A stretch of DNA of 64,000 nt from Ancylomarina sp. DW003 (GCF_029029505.1 NZ_JAKJSD010000002.1:467741-531740); one strand, 5' to 3'; positions 29,381 to 37,557 are shown, numbered from the stretch's first letter. Numbers and translations are program-made. Notes: a model not told the origin generated them from the letters alone.

Positions 29381-29749
29381 TTATTCCTTACCTGTCCATT
29401 GATATTTTCTAATTCTATCTTCTTCTTTTGTTTTAAACTCTCTTTTGTCATCAGAGATTATTCGTTTTAATAACCAACCAGAATCTTTACCAGCCCATTC
29501 AATTGATTGAATATGGTCTTTTCTCTTGTCAATATGCTTTTGATATAATGCAAACAAAGGAGTTCCTTCCCAATAAAAATTTTCTCCTCCCATTAAATCA
29601 CGCATTGAAAACCATTCCTTTGGTCTGTTTTTACACCAGCAATAAACAGCTCCCTGTAAAAAATACATTATTGATGCCTTTTCAACCGAACTAATATCTT
29701 TAACATCTCTTACTTCTAGTTTTTCTTTGGGATTAAATTTAATTGTCAT
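29381..29749 (-). CDS. Hypothetical cytosolic protein (122 aa)
   Basis: Not recognised. A small soluble protein without a signal peptide or membrane segment. It has conserved-looking aromatic motifs (AVYCWCKNRPKEWFSMRDLMGG, NFYWEGTPLF) and a charged C-terminus. The density of Trp and Cys suggests a compact fold. It stands alone, with the sequence GCAACGG...TTGTAGGGCG immediately after its stop, a motif that recalls the gene-end elements elsewhere in this region. Confidence 0.6.
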   Translation of the reverse strand: MTIKFNPKEKLEVRDVKDISSVEKASIMYFLQGAVYCWCKNRPKEWFSMRDLMGGENFYWEGTPLFALYQKHIDKRKDHIQSIEWAGKDSGWLLKRIISDDKREFKTKEEDRIRKYQWTGKE

Positions 29750-29906
29750 ATGTTTTTTTAATATTTAAATTCTACTTACACCGATCCTATTGTTTGGATT
29801 ATAAGTAATTATTTTACAACTACTCATAATATTTTCAATTTCAGAGACATAACACTCTTCTTTATTTAACTCTATTTCAAATATATTTTTCTAATTTAGT
29901 TATATC

Positions 29907-30335
29907 TCAGTGTGATGTAGTGCGTTGTTTTTTCATTCTTTTGTTTAATACATCAAGCAATTCCATTTCGGCATAAATGAAAATATTTTTGTCAACTTGA
30001 GGTACTTCCCGTTGAAGTTGTCCAAAAAACGAATTCCATATAGTTCCTACTGAAATTGCTTCGTACTTATCTGTTATACTATCTAATAATTCTTGTAAAC
30101 CAATTATCAAAGAATCTATTTTATTTAACAGATTATCAATCCCTACAAATTCTTTTGTTTCGAAATAAGTTTTGATTATATCAATTCCTTTGTCTGAATA
30201 TTTTAAGGTGTTTAACTTTACTCGCTTCTTAAATTCAATTGAATTATTTATTTTAGGGTTATACATTTCGCTTAAATTTGAGTCAACTAAATTTTCGAAC
30301 TCTTTCAAGTCTACATTATCTTGTAATAATTTCAT
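29907..30335 (-). CDS. Hypothetical protein (142 aa)
   Basis: Not recognised. Predicted soluble and largely helical (DLKEFENLVDSNLSEMYN, IDNLLNKIDSLIIGLQELLDSI). I chose the ATG at 30335, which has the A-rich leader usual in this phylum; the frame extends to an ATG at 30443, adding 36 residues of low-complexity hydrophobic sequence. It lies just downstream of the AIPR gene on the same strand and is separated from it by the 137-nt hairpin element, so it is probably an independent unit. Confidence 0.55.
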   Translation of the reverse strand: MKLLQDNVDLKEFENLVDSNLSEMYNPKINNSIEFKKRVKLNTLKYSDKGIDIIKTYFETKEFVGIDNLLNKIDSLIIGLQELLDSITDKYEAISVGTIWNSFFGQLQREVPQVDKNIFIYAEMELLDVLNKRMKKQRTTSH

Positions 30336-30480
30336 TTGTATTGTTTTATTTTTATAAAAGAGTCCTGAATAATACAGCACTCTATAATATATTTTACTAC
30401 TTTCCAGTTTTATGATACCAATCATAAGGCCTTTAATGGTCAAGATATTCTTCTGGATTGAATATGTTTTGTATGGAATA

Positions 30481-30617
30481 CCTTACAACGTGTTGTGCTA
30501 TGAATAGTTGCCGATTGCGGATTACTTCCCCGGCCAGTTGCTCCAGACCTAATGCGGGCTACAAACCTTGAATAACCTACTAAACGGCAATTATTTATGA
30601 GCACGTGTTAGGGCTAT
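30481..30617 (-). repeat. Long imperfect hairpin element at the AIPR stop codon (attC-like)
   Basis: Two arms, 30495-30513 and 30585-30604, pair over about 17 of 19 positions (GTGCTATGAATAGTTGCCG against CGGCAATTATTTATGAGCAC) with one bulged base and a 71-nt loop. Outside the arms both ends carry ACGTGTT. The element starts inside the AIPR stop codon (TAGCCCTAAC on the minus strand). Size, bulge and placement resemble an integron attC site, but the outer core boxes deviate from consensus. Confidence 0.5.
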
Positions 30618-32305
30618 TTTATTTTTACTAATATCCTATTCTTCAAATCCCTACATTTATTGAAATTCCTATATACCTGATGAATCAATGAACTAGGGTA
30701 AATTGAATCAACAAGCGATTTTGATTCTATAATCACTTCTTCTATTATTGCATTCAACTCCGTGTCAATGTAATTATTAAAATCTGTAGAAGGATTCAAT
30801 ATCTTTTCTTTTGGAATAACATTCAATACTATATGCAAAACAAATCTATTTGAATGTATATAATGGCTTTTATCTCGTCCTCCACTATTGTTTTGAAATT
30901 CAATTAACTTGGAGCCAACTTTCCTTAACACCTTAGCTACTCTAATAATACGAAATGATTGTGTTTCTGCATTGAAAAGGTTTGTATATGGAGGTTTCTT
31001 TATATTATCCCATAATTTACCTATTTCCCTTTTTGCCTGAACAGCAAGGCTAACGTCAGAATCAGAACAAGCTAAACCAATAGTTGCCTCTTCAATTGTA
31101 ATATTTTCTGTATCAGCTATTACTTTTATATCAGAGCGTTTGTAATGGTAGGTTATTCCCTCAAGAGCCAATTCTGTTCGAATTCTATCCTGTTCTGGGT
31201 CTAATGAAACAAAATCTTTTTTGTCAATTTTATTCTGTGTATTTGAAGCTTTTGTTATTCTTGTCCCAAAGTCATCAGGACAATTGGCTAAGGATATAAT
31301 TTTAATAAACACACTAGTACTGTCAACTCCCTCTTGATTATTTGCTTCAAAAGTTGACCCAATACTACCAACTGTTTGGGCTCCATTTACAATTTTGAAA
31401 TCCTTGGCAATAAAGTAACCTGAATTTCTATCTCTACCACTGATAGCCTTCTTCTCAATTGAACTACAGAGAGCTGTAATTCCATTATTAAAATAATAAA
31501 AATGTTCAGGCTCTTCTTTTATAGTACTAATTATATCTTCATTTACTTCGGAAAAACCAACAAAATCACGAATGTTCTCCGAAAATAACCGAGTCCTATT
31601 CTCTGACCATAAAGTAGCAAGATTACTTGCGCTAATAATACCATAAAACGCTTTATATGGATGCTCCATGAATCCCCAATTAGTTAATGCTATTTCAGCA
31701 TCAATAGGCTCTCCATCAAGTCCACCAACAAGAGATTTATGCGCGTGTTTTAATGGGAACAATTCAAACTTTGCAAGTTCAGATGGTTCATTTAGCTCCT
31801 TTAATAAATCCTGAACTAAATTATTCCCATGTTCACTTAATCCATCTTTACCTGTATAGGTGAGAACAAGTCTAAAACGAACAAGATGGTCTTCCAAAGC
31901 ATTAAGGAATTCAATTTCTTTGTTTTTTATTTTGTCATTAAAACGGTCAAACTTTAGGTCAATTAAATCTAAAACTCCTTTTGTGAATTTTAATATATCT
32001 CCCGATTCAGGTTCGCCATTTCCGCTTTTTATCCATTTCGATTGAATTATCCATAGATTTTTTGATTGCTCATCAAAATGAATTAAGTCAATACCATTAT
32101 CATTATAGCCATCAACTACACTTTTAGCTGCTAATTCAGGCTCAATACCACCTAATATCTGTAATGTATATGCCGAATATGCTCTAGTCAGAAAATGATT
32201 TTCTTTATCTTCTTCACTTTTATTCTCAACATCTTTTAGGTCAATTAAGTCTGAATAAATCTCTTTCAGTCTTACTTTTATATGATTTACGTGTATTTTA
32301 CTCAT
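30614..32305 (-). CDS. AIPR-family protein (abortive infection / phage resistance)
   Basis: A 563-residue soluble protein. Residues about 215-520 show the AIPR domain with its hallmarks YFNNGITALC and FKIVNGAQTVGS. Near residues 69-92 is NDNGIDLIHFDEQ... IIQSKW, which fits the D...(E/Q)xK active-site pattern of PD-(D/E)XK nucleases, a fold proposed for this family. AIPR proteins were first linked to lactococcal abortive infection, so this is a candidate phage-defence effector. It has no defence partner beside it. It is bounded on each side by hairpin elements whose ends read GTTAGGGC and GCCCTAAC, as expected of a mobile single-gene cassette. Confidence 0.85.
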   Translation of the reverse strand: MSKIHVNHIKVRLKEIYSDLIDLKDVENKSEEDKENHFLTRAYSAYTLQILGGIEPELAAKSVVDGYNDNGIDLIHFDEQSKNLWIIQSKWIKSGNGEPESGDILKFTKGVLDLIDLKFDRFNDKIKNKEIEFLNALEDHLVRFRLVLTYTGKDGLSEHGNNLVQDLLKELNEPSELAKFELFPLKHAHKSLVGGLDGEPIDAEIALTNWGFMEHPYKAFYGIISASNLATLWSENRTRLFSENIRDFVGFSEVNEDIISTIKEEPEHFYYFNNGITALCSSIEKKAISGRDRNSGYFIAKDFKIVNGAQTVGSIGSTFEANNQEGVDSTSVFIKIISLANCPDDFGTRITKASNTQNKIDKKDFVSLDPEQDRIRTELALEGITYHYKRSDIKVIADTENITIEEATIGLACSDSDVSLAVQAKREIGKLWDNIKKPPYTNLFNAETQSFRIIRVAKVLRKVGSKLIEFQNNSGGRDKSHYIHSNRFVLHIVLNVIPKEKILNPSTDFNNYIDTELNAIIEEVIIESKSLVDSIYPSSLIHQVYRNFNKCRDLKNRILVKIK

Positions 32306-32335
32306 AATATTTAATTTGCAGTATGTTTGATATAA

Positions 32336-32482
32336 TTAGCCCTAACGATTGTGTTCGTGTATGTACATTTATATTTCCTTTATCAATCTTAAAGCATACA
32401 TTTACACCTCTAATTTGGCTGTGTAAGCGTATAAAATAGATTTAGCTGTCGTCAATGAAACGAACATTGTGCTAGTCCTAAA
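32336..32482 (-). repeat. attC-like hairpin element upstream of AIPR
   Basis: The outer ends pair: CTAACGATTGTGTTCGT (32341-32357) against ACGAACATTGTGCTAG (32463-32478), with matching TGTTCGT/ACGAACA and CTARC blocks around a loop of about 100 nt. On the minus strand it ends GTTAGGGC, 31 nt before the AIPR start codon. Pairing is imperfect, so the identification is tentative. Confidence 0.35.
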
Positions 32483-32612
32483 TTAGATTATAAAAGCTCG
32501 TAAATTTAAGAATTCGGAGTAAACATCAGATATAAATACTGTAAAATATCATGAGGAATTATTATAAATAGAAAAACCTGGATAAGCGTAGCATTTGTAA
32601 ACAAAAAAAGCC

Positions 32613-32688
32613 CCGCTACCGCACGATTTTATCGTGTGGCTCAATTCAAGCTTAAGGGAACGCGATATAATCGCGCACCAGCAGAGGG
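32613..32688. repeat. Dispersed hairpin repeat, copy 4 (long form)
   Basis: A near-identical partner of copy 3: hairpin CCGCACGAT-TTT-ATCGTGTGG, then TCAATTCAAGCTTAAGGGAA and the perfect palindromic core CGCGAT-ATA-ATCGCG. It lies just left of the 42-bp tandem array. Confidence 0.75.
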
Positions 32689-32696
32689 AGACCGCA

Positions 32697-33009
32697 TTCA
32701 CTCACCAAAGTTCATTTCCTAATATCTGGGAAACCACAAACACGCCCCAGTATAGACTTCCTAATTTCTGGGAAGGCTCATTCACTCCCCAATGATAATT
32801 TCCCAATATCTGGGAAAGCACAAAAACTCACCAAAGTTCATTTCCTAATATTAGGATGAGTGCATTCACGCCCCAATGACGATTTCCTAATATTTGGGAG
32901 ACCTCATTTACTCCCCAATGATAATTTCCCAATATCTGGGAAAGCACAAACACGCCCCAAAGTGCATTTCCTAATATTAGGATGAGTGCATTCACGCTCC
33001 AATGACGAA
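32697..33009. repeat. 42-bp tandem repeat array (7.5 copies) with palindromic cores
   Basis: Seven units of exactly 42 bp start at 32716, 32758, 32800, 32842, 32884, 32926 and 32968, preceded by a half unit. Each unit begins with an inverted repeat such as TTCCCAATATCTGGGAA or TTCCTAATATTAGGA. Units 2-3-4 and 5-6-7 match pairwise, so there is a 126-bp higher-order repeat. No unit has unique spacers, so it is not a CRISPR array. One minus-strand frame is nearly open but broken by stops. Confidence 0.9.
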
Positions 33010-33165
33010 ATCTACATTTAGCAAAAAACTGATACTAACAGACCTCCTCGCCCTCGCTCACTCGGGTACTCCTCTTACCCTTCGACGCCGCTCAGGGACC
33101 ACGAGGAGAAATAACACACACATCTGCGGAAATCTGCGTAATCGGCGGGAAAGAGTTCAGCATAG
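33010..33165. other. Non-coding stretch with G/C-rich inverted repeat
   Basis: About 155 nt between the tandem array and the gamma-gene terminator. It holds a G/C-rich block with arms CTCCTCG (33044-33050) and CGAGGAG (33102-33108). Then comes ATCTGCGGAAATCTGCG, a sequence type often repeated in Bacteroidota intergenic DNA. I see no gene. Confidence 0.5.
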
Positions 33166-33195
33166 AAAAAGGGCAATCCTTACGGACTGCCCTTT
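33166..33195 (-). terminator. Terminator of the 2-oxoacid oxidoreductase operon
   Basis: Stem AAAGGGCA / TGCCCTTT, extended by a partly paired loop, with T-run on the minus strand. A second copy was duplicated to 28298-28325. Confidence 0.8.
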
Positions 33196-33233
33196 AACTT
33201 AATTGGATAGTATTTGTTGTTGTTCTTGTTTCT

Positions 33234-33785
33234 CTATAGAGATATAACCGTTTCAACATTCTCAATTCCTTTTTGAATCGCTTCAATATTCAATGGAATC
33301 AATTTATGGTGACGCTCTGGTAATGATTTCTCAAGACCTTTCTGAACGTTCTCGATTTTTACGATAGGCTTCACTTTAAGGAAACCTCCCATAATAATCA
33401 TGTTGAAAGTTTTAGGGTTACCCATTTCAGTAGCTAATGCCGCTCCGGGAATTTTAAAGATATTGATATCTTTTCTTTCCGGATGACGTGTGATACCGTT
33501 TGGATCGTACAATAAAGTTCCACCTGGCTTAAGATCTGCTTCAAACTTATCCATTGATTGCTGGTTAAGAATGATAGCTGTATCGAACTTCTTCAATACA
33601 GGTGAACTAATACGGTTGTCGCTAAGGATTACAGTTACGTTAGCTGTACCTCCACGCATTTCAGGTCCGTATGATGGCATCCATGATACTTCCTGATCTT
33701 GCATAATTCCTGAGTAAGCAAGAATCTTACCCATTGAAAGTACACCTTGACCACCGAATCCTGCAATTATAATTTCTTCAGTCAT
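33234..33785 (-). CDS. 2-oxoacid:ferredoxin oxidoreductase, gamma subunit
   Basis: A 183-residue subunit of the pyruvate/2-ketoacid:ferredoxin oxidoreductase family (PorG/KorC/VorG type). It begins with the family's N-terminus (EIIIAGFGGQGVLSMGKILA) and has SYGPEMRGGTANVTV, typical of the gamma domain that contacts CoA-binding and TPP domains. It is last in the 4Fe-4S, alpha, beta, gamma operon. The ending AIQKGIENVETVISL is the part that was duplicated to 28.3 kb. The gene here is intact. Confidence 0.93.
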   Translation of the reverse strand: MTEEIIIAGFGGQGVLSMGKILAYSGIMQDQEVSWMPSYGPEMRGGTANVTVILSDNRISSPVLKKFDTAIILNQQSMDKFEADLKPGGTLLYDPNGITRHPERKDINIFKIPGAALATEMGNPKTFNMIIMGGFLKVKPIVKIENVQKGLEKSLPERHHKLIPLNIEAIQKGIENVETVISL

Positions 33786-33876
33786 TTTTTTAAAGTTTTA
33801 ATCGATTATGGGATAGATCGTTGATTTTTCTAAATAATCTACCATAAAGTTAATCCAGCTCTACCCCTAATGAAAT

Positions 33877-34650
33877 TTACTCGTCTTTTAATGTACCAAG
33901 TGGGTAATATGGGAACATATGCTCTTTCATCCACTCGTTAGACTGTACAGGTGTTTGTTTCCATCCTGAACTACATGTTCCAACAATCTCGATAAAAGAA
34001 AGTCCCTTATTTTCTCTGGTATTAGCAAAAGCTTTCTTAACAGCTTTTTTAAGTTTACGAACGGCACCTGCTGTTTCTGCAGACTCACGAGTTACGTAAC
34101 GAGTACCTGGTAATAAAGATACCATTTCTGAAATCTTCATTGGGAAACCTGTAGTCTGGCAATCACGTCCGTAAGGCGATGTTGCAGTAACCTGTCCCTC
34201 AAGAGTTGTTGGAGCCATCTGTCCACCAGTCATACCGTAGATACCATTGTTCACAAAGAATACAACGATGTTTTCGCCACGGTTACAAGCGTGCATAATT
34301 TCTGCACAACCGATAGATGCTAAATCACCATCACCCTGGTAAGTAAATACATATTTCTCAGGCATCAAACGAGTTGTTGCTGTAGCCAATGCAGGAGCAC
34401 GACCGTGAGCAGCTTGTTGCCAATCGATATCTAAATAATTGTATGCTAATACTGAACATCCTACCGGAGAAACACCAATTGTTTCTTCCTGAATATCCAT
34501 ATCTTCGATAACTTCAGCAATTGCCTTATGGATAACACCATGAGTACAACCCGGGCAGTAATGCATTTCGTTATCTAAAAGAACAGAAGTCTTACCATAG
34601 ACCTTATTCTCTTCGCTGATTATATTTTTAAGTTCTGTTGTTGCTGTCAT
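33877..34650 (-). CDS. 2-oxoacid:ferredoxin oxidoreductase, TPP-binding beta subunit
   Basis: A 257-residue beta subunit (KorB/VorA type) that binds thiamine pyrophosphate and Mg2+. The TPP motif is visible: GDGDLASIG followed about 30 residues later by VVFFVNNGIYGMTGGQ. The Cys pair in HYCPGCTHG near residue 31 is typical of the family. With the alpha, gamma and ferredoxin-like subunits it oxidatively decarboxylates a 2-oxoacid to an acyl-CoA and reduces ferredoxin. It is separated from the alpha gene by only 3 nt. Confidence 0.95.
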   Translation of the reverse strand: MTATTELKNIISEENKVYGKTSVLLDNEMHYCPGCTHGVIHKAIAEVIEDMDIQEETIGVSPVGCSVLAYNYLDIDWQQAAHGRAPALATATTRLMPEKYVFTYQGDGDLASIGCAEIMHACNRGENIVVFFVNNGIYGMTGGQMAPTTLEGQVTATSPYGRDCQTTGFPMKISEMVSLLPGTRYVTRESAETAGAVRKLKKAVKKAFANTRENKGLSFIEIVGTCSSGWKQTPVQSNEWMKEHMFPYYPLGTLKDE

Positions 34651-34653
34651 AAC

Positions 34654-35739
34654 TTATTCTCCTAAAAAATTTTGTTCTAATGCTTCAACTACTTCATCAG
34701 GAGTAGGAATGATTCCACCGTAACGACCAAAATGCTCTACCGGCACTTTACCTTCAACTGCCAAACGAACATCTTCTACCATTTGACCGGCACTCATTTC
34801 TACTGATAAGATTCCTTTTACCTGACCTAGCATTTCTTGAATTTGCTTAGTTGGGTAAGGGAAAAGAGTTATAGGACGTAGCAAACCAACTTTAATGCCT
34901 TTTGCACGTGCAATTTCGATAGCTTTCTGACAAATACGAGCACTTGAACCGTAAGCTACGAATAAGTAATCTGCATCGTCACAATCAATTTTCTCGAAAC
35001 GAACTTCGTTCTCCTCCATTGCGCGATATTTCGCTTGCAATTTGTGATTGAAAACTTCTTGCTTAGCTGAATCAAGATCAAGAGATGTAGAAATTCTACG
35101 CTTGATACCTTTTTTCTTACCAGTTGTAGCCCATGATCCTGAAATTTTCTCAATCTCTTCAGCAGTCCAACGTGGTTTAAAGTCTGACAATTCAACTTTT
35201 TCCATCATCTGGCCAATAACACCATCAGAAAGAATCATTGCCGGATTTAAATATTTAAACGAAAGCTCGAAGCTTAAGTCTACAAAGTCGTTCATTTCCT
35301 GAACCGATGCCGGAGCTAAAACAATCAACTTGTAGTCACCATGTCCACCACCTTTTACAGCTTGGAAATAGTCAGACTGAGCTGGCTGAATAGTCCCCAG
35401 ACCTGGTCCTCCTCGTACAATGTTTACAAGCAAAGCAGGAAGCTCAGCACCCGCCAGGTAAGTAATACCCTCAGCTTTCAAACTAATCCCGGGACTAGAT
35501 GAAGATGTCATTACTTTTTTACCGCAAGACGCACCACCGTACACCATGTTAATTGCAGCGACTTCACTCTCCGCCTGTACAACAACCATTCCGGTTTCTT
35601 GCTCAGGACGGCGAATCATAAGGGTTTCCATAATTTCGGACTGAGGTGTAATTGGGTAACCAAAATACCCATCACATCCACAACGAATAGCTGCTTCAGC
35701 GATCACTTCATTCCCCTTCATTAATCGAATATCTCCCAT
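34654..35739 (-). CDS. vorB: 2-oxoacid:ferredoxin oxidoreductase, alpha subunit (VorB-type)
   Basis: A 361-residue alpha subunit. N-terminal pyrimidine-binding domain (GNEVIAEAAIRCGCDGYFGYPITPQSE) with the family's conserved Glu region, then a domain II (about 250-350) of transketolase C type. The best family match from memory is the 3-methyl-2-oxobutanoate dehydrogenase subunit VorB, which would mean branched-chain 2-oxoacids. Close relatives act on 2-oxoglutarate (KorA), so the substrate is not certain. Confidence 0.93.
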   Translation of the reverse strand: MGDIRLMKGNEVIAEAAIRCGCDGYFGYPITPQSEIMETLMIRRPEQETGMVVVQAESEVAAINMVYGGASCGKKVMTSSSSPGISLKAEGITYLAGAELPALLVNIVRGGPGLGTIQPAQSDYFQAVKGGGHGDYKLIVLAPASVQEMNDFVDLSFELSFKYLNPAMILSDGVIGQMMEKVELSDFKPRWTAEEIEKISGSWATTGKKKGIKRRISTSLDLDSAKQEVFNHKLQAKYRAMEENEVRFEKIDCDDADYLFVAYGSSARICQKAIEIARAKGIKVGLLRPITLFPYPTKQIQEMLGQVKGILSVEMSAGQMVEDVRLAVEGKVPVEHFGRYGGIIPTPDEVVEALEQNFLGE

Positions 35740-35784
35740 TACAAAAATATTTTTAAGATTTTCAGATTTTGATTAAATAGAAAT

Positions 35785-36012
35785 TTAGCTTGCTTTCATT
35801 CTGTAAACAGTGATCACTGTATCAGGACAAACTAAGCCACAACTTGAACAACCGATGCATGCATCAGGATTGGCCATGTGAGCATAATGGTAACCTTTGC
35901 CATTAACGTCGCGTGCAAGTTCGATAACCTTTGTAGGGCAGCTTACAACACATAGGCCACAACCTTTACATTTTTCGGTATCAACAACAATAGCACCTTT
36001 AAATTTTGCCAT
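35785..36012 (-). CDS. 2-oxoacid:ferredoxin oxidoreductase, 2[4Fe-4S] ferredoxin-like subunit
   Basis: A 75-residue bacterial-type ferredoxin with two cluster motifs, CKGCGLCVVSCP and CIGCSSCGLVCP (CxxCxxCxxxCP). It is the delta/KorD-type subunit that passes electrons from the TPP site to soluble ferredoxin or flavodoxin. First gene of the four-gene operon, 45 nt upstream of the alpha subunit. Confidence 0.95.
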   Translation of the reverse strand: MAKFKGAIVVDTEKCKGCGLCVVSCPTKVIELARDVNGKGYHYAHMANPDACIGCSSCGLVCPDTVITVYRMKAS

Positions 36013-36137
36013 AGCGTTTATATATTAAGTATTTAATGTTAATTTGCTCTGTAAAGATAACAATTCAATAGCAAATCCTAGATATCACCTTACAATTCAA
36101 CGCCAAAACCAAAAATTTACAATCAGTCTAAATAAAA

Positions 36138-36176
36138 TATGCCCCTTGAGTAACAAATTTATTACTTAAGGGGCAT
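36138..36176 (-). terminator. Terminator of aminotransferase gene
   Basis: A long stem TATGCCCCTTGAGTAA / TTACTTAAGGGGCATA with one mismatch, 64 nt after the stop of the aminotransferase gene. Its T-run is weak. Confidence 0.65.
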
Positions 36177-36240
36177 AAAATATTATAATTCGAAACCAGT
36201 GAACCTGATTCCTGCAAATTTTCAATAAAATCGAATTCGA

Positions 36241-37557
36241 TTAAGCTGTTACTTGCTGATGCTTATGGAATTCTTGCAATCTATACTCAAGATCATCGAA
36301 TTGAGAACGAGAAATTTGTGACACACAAGCTCTAAGTCCTTCTTTCAAACTTCCTGTTTCGTTCAAACAAATAGCTGAAATACCATAGTATAAAAGTTTC
36401 TTGTTCAAGTCCGGTCCGGTTAATCCCGGATAAGCAATAGTGAAATAGAAACCATCAGCAAGAGGCATATCAAGGTCGTTGCTGTAAACCAACTCAAAAC
36501 CATTGTCAATAAACATCTTCTTCATGATTTTAGCACGTTCACCATATTCTCTTACATCCTCAACAAAGTTGAATTTCCCTTCGTTGGCAGCCTTTAGCAT
36601 ACCATGTAAGCCATACTGAGCCGAATGTGATACACCAGATGATAAGGTATAAATGATTCTGAATACAACCGCATCTCCAAATTTATCAACACCAAAACGA
36701 TTCTTCATCCCTTCGTATCTTCTATTGTAAAGATTATCTGATATACACATTAAACCAATTCTCTGTCCGGCATATGAAAATGCTTTTGAACTGGAAATCA
36801 TCAAAATATAGTTATCGGTATATTTAGCAACTGTTGGCTGGTATGGTCCTACCCCTGGCTTTGAAAGATCTGTTCTGAAATCCATAGCAAAATATGCCAG
36901 GTCTTCCAATACAATAGCATCATATTTTGTTGCGATCTCACCAATTGTCTTCAACTCATCCTCGTTCATACAAATCCAAGCCGGATTGTTTGGGTTAGAG
37001 TAAAGAATACCCGCAATATTTCCTTTCGACATAATTGACTCTAACTTCTCCTCTAACTTATCACCTCGATGATTGTAGATATCAAATGTCTCGTATTTCA
37101 TACCCAAAACATCCATTTGGGTTTTCTGAACCGGAAAACCCGGATCGATAAAAAGCATGGTGTCTTTGCCTTCAGTAGCAGAACAAACTGCCATAAATGA
37201 AGCGTATCCTCCTTGCATAGAACCAACAGTTGGTATTACACCTTCTGCATCTAAATCAACACCCATAAAATTCTTGATGAATTTAGATCCTTCTTCTTTC
37301 AGAGGTTTTACTCCTTCGAGCATTGGGTAAGCCGCAGCTACACCATGATCTAAGGCTTCTTTTTCCGCTTCGATTCCAAATTTAGACGCAGCTAAACCCG
37401 GAACACCCATTTCCATTCGAATGAATTTTTCACCACTTTCTTCTTCAATCATGTTAACCACACGCACCACGTCGCGAATGGTTGCATCTTCCATTTTATC
37501 AATTTCACAAACAGCTAATTTGCTATCTACTATTTCAGAATTTATGGGGGTTTTCAT
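36241..37557 (-). CDS. PLP-dependent aminotransferase (class I/II)
   Basis: A 438-residue fold-type-I aminotransferase. The Schiff-base Lys is in SSSKAFSYAGQRIGLM near residue 258; the Asn and Asp that bind PLP are in YSNPNNPAW and VLEDLAYFAMD. It is rather longer than AspC-type enzymes. It lies upstream of the 2-oxoacid oxidoreductase operon on the same strand. A role in making 2-oxoacids from amino acids for that enzyme is a reasonable inference. The amino-acid specificity cannot be read from the sequence. Confidence 0.92.
   Translation of the reverse strand: MKTPINSEIVDSKLAVCEIDKMEDATIRDVVRVVNMIEEESGEKFIRMEMGVPGLAASKFGIEAEKEALDHGVAAAYPMLEGVKPLKEEGSKFIKNFMGVDLDAEGVIPTVGSMQGGYASFMAVCSATEGKDTMLFIDPGFPVQKTQMDVLGMKYETFDIYNHRGDKLEEKLESIMSKGNIAGILYSNPNNPAWICMNEDELKTIGEIATKYDAIVLEDLAYFAMDFRTDLSKPGVGPYQPTVAKYTDNYILMISSSKAFSYAGQRIGLMCISDNLYNRRYEGMKNRFGVDKFGDAVVFRIIYTLSSGVSHSAQYGLHGMLKAANEGKFNFVEDVREYGERAKIMKKMFIDNGFELVYSNDLDMPLADGFYFTIAYPGLTGPDLNKKLLYYGISAICLNETGSLKEGLRACVSQISRSQFDDLEYRLQEFHKHQQVTA

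Noticed and set aside
32716..33009. CRISPR array
   Set aside because: The period is a regular 42 bp, but the whole unit is repeated with no unique spacers, and no cas genes are nearby.
33002..33202. 66-codon plus-strand ORF
   Set aside because: It runs through the tandem array end, a G/C-rich inverted repeat and a terminator, and its product is low-complexity (Arg/Thr-rich). It has no start context and no family resemblance.
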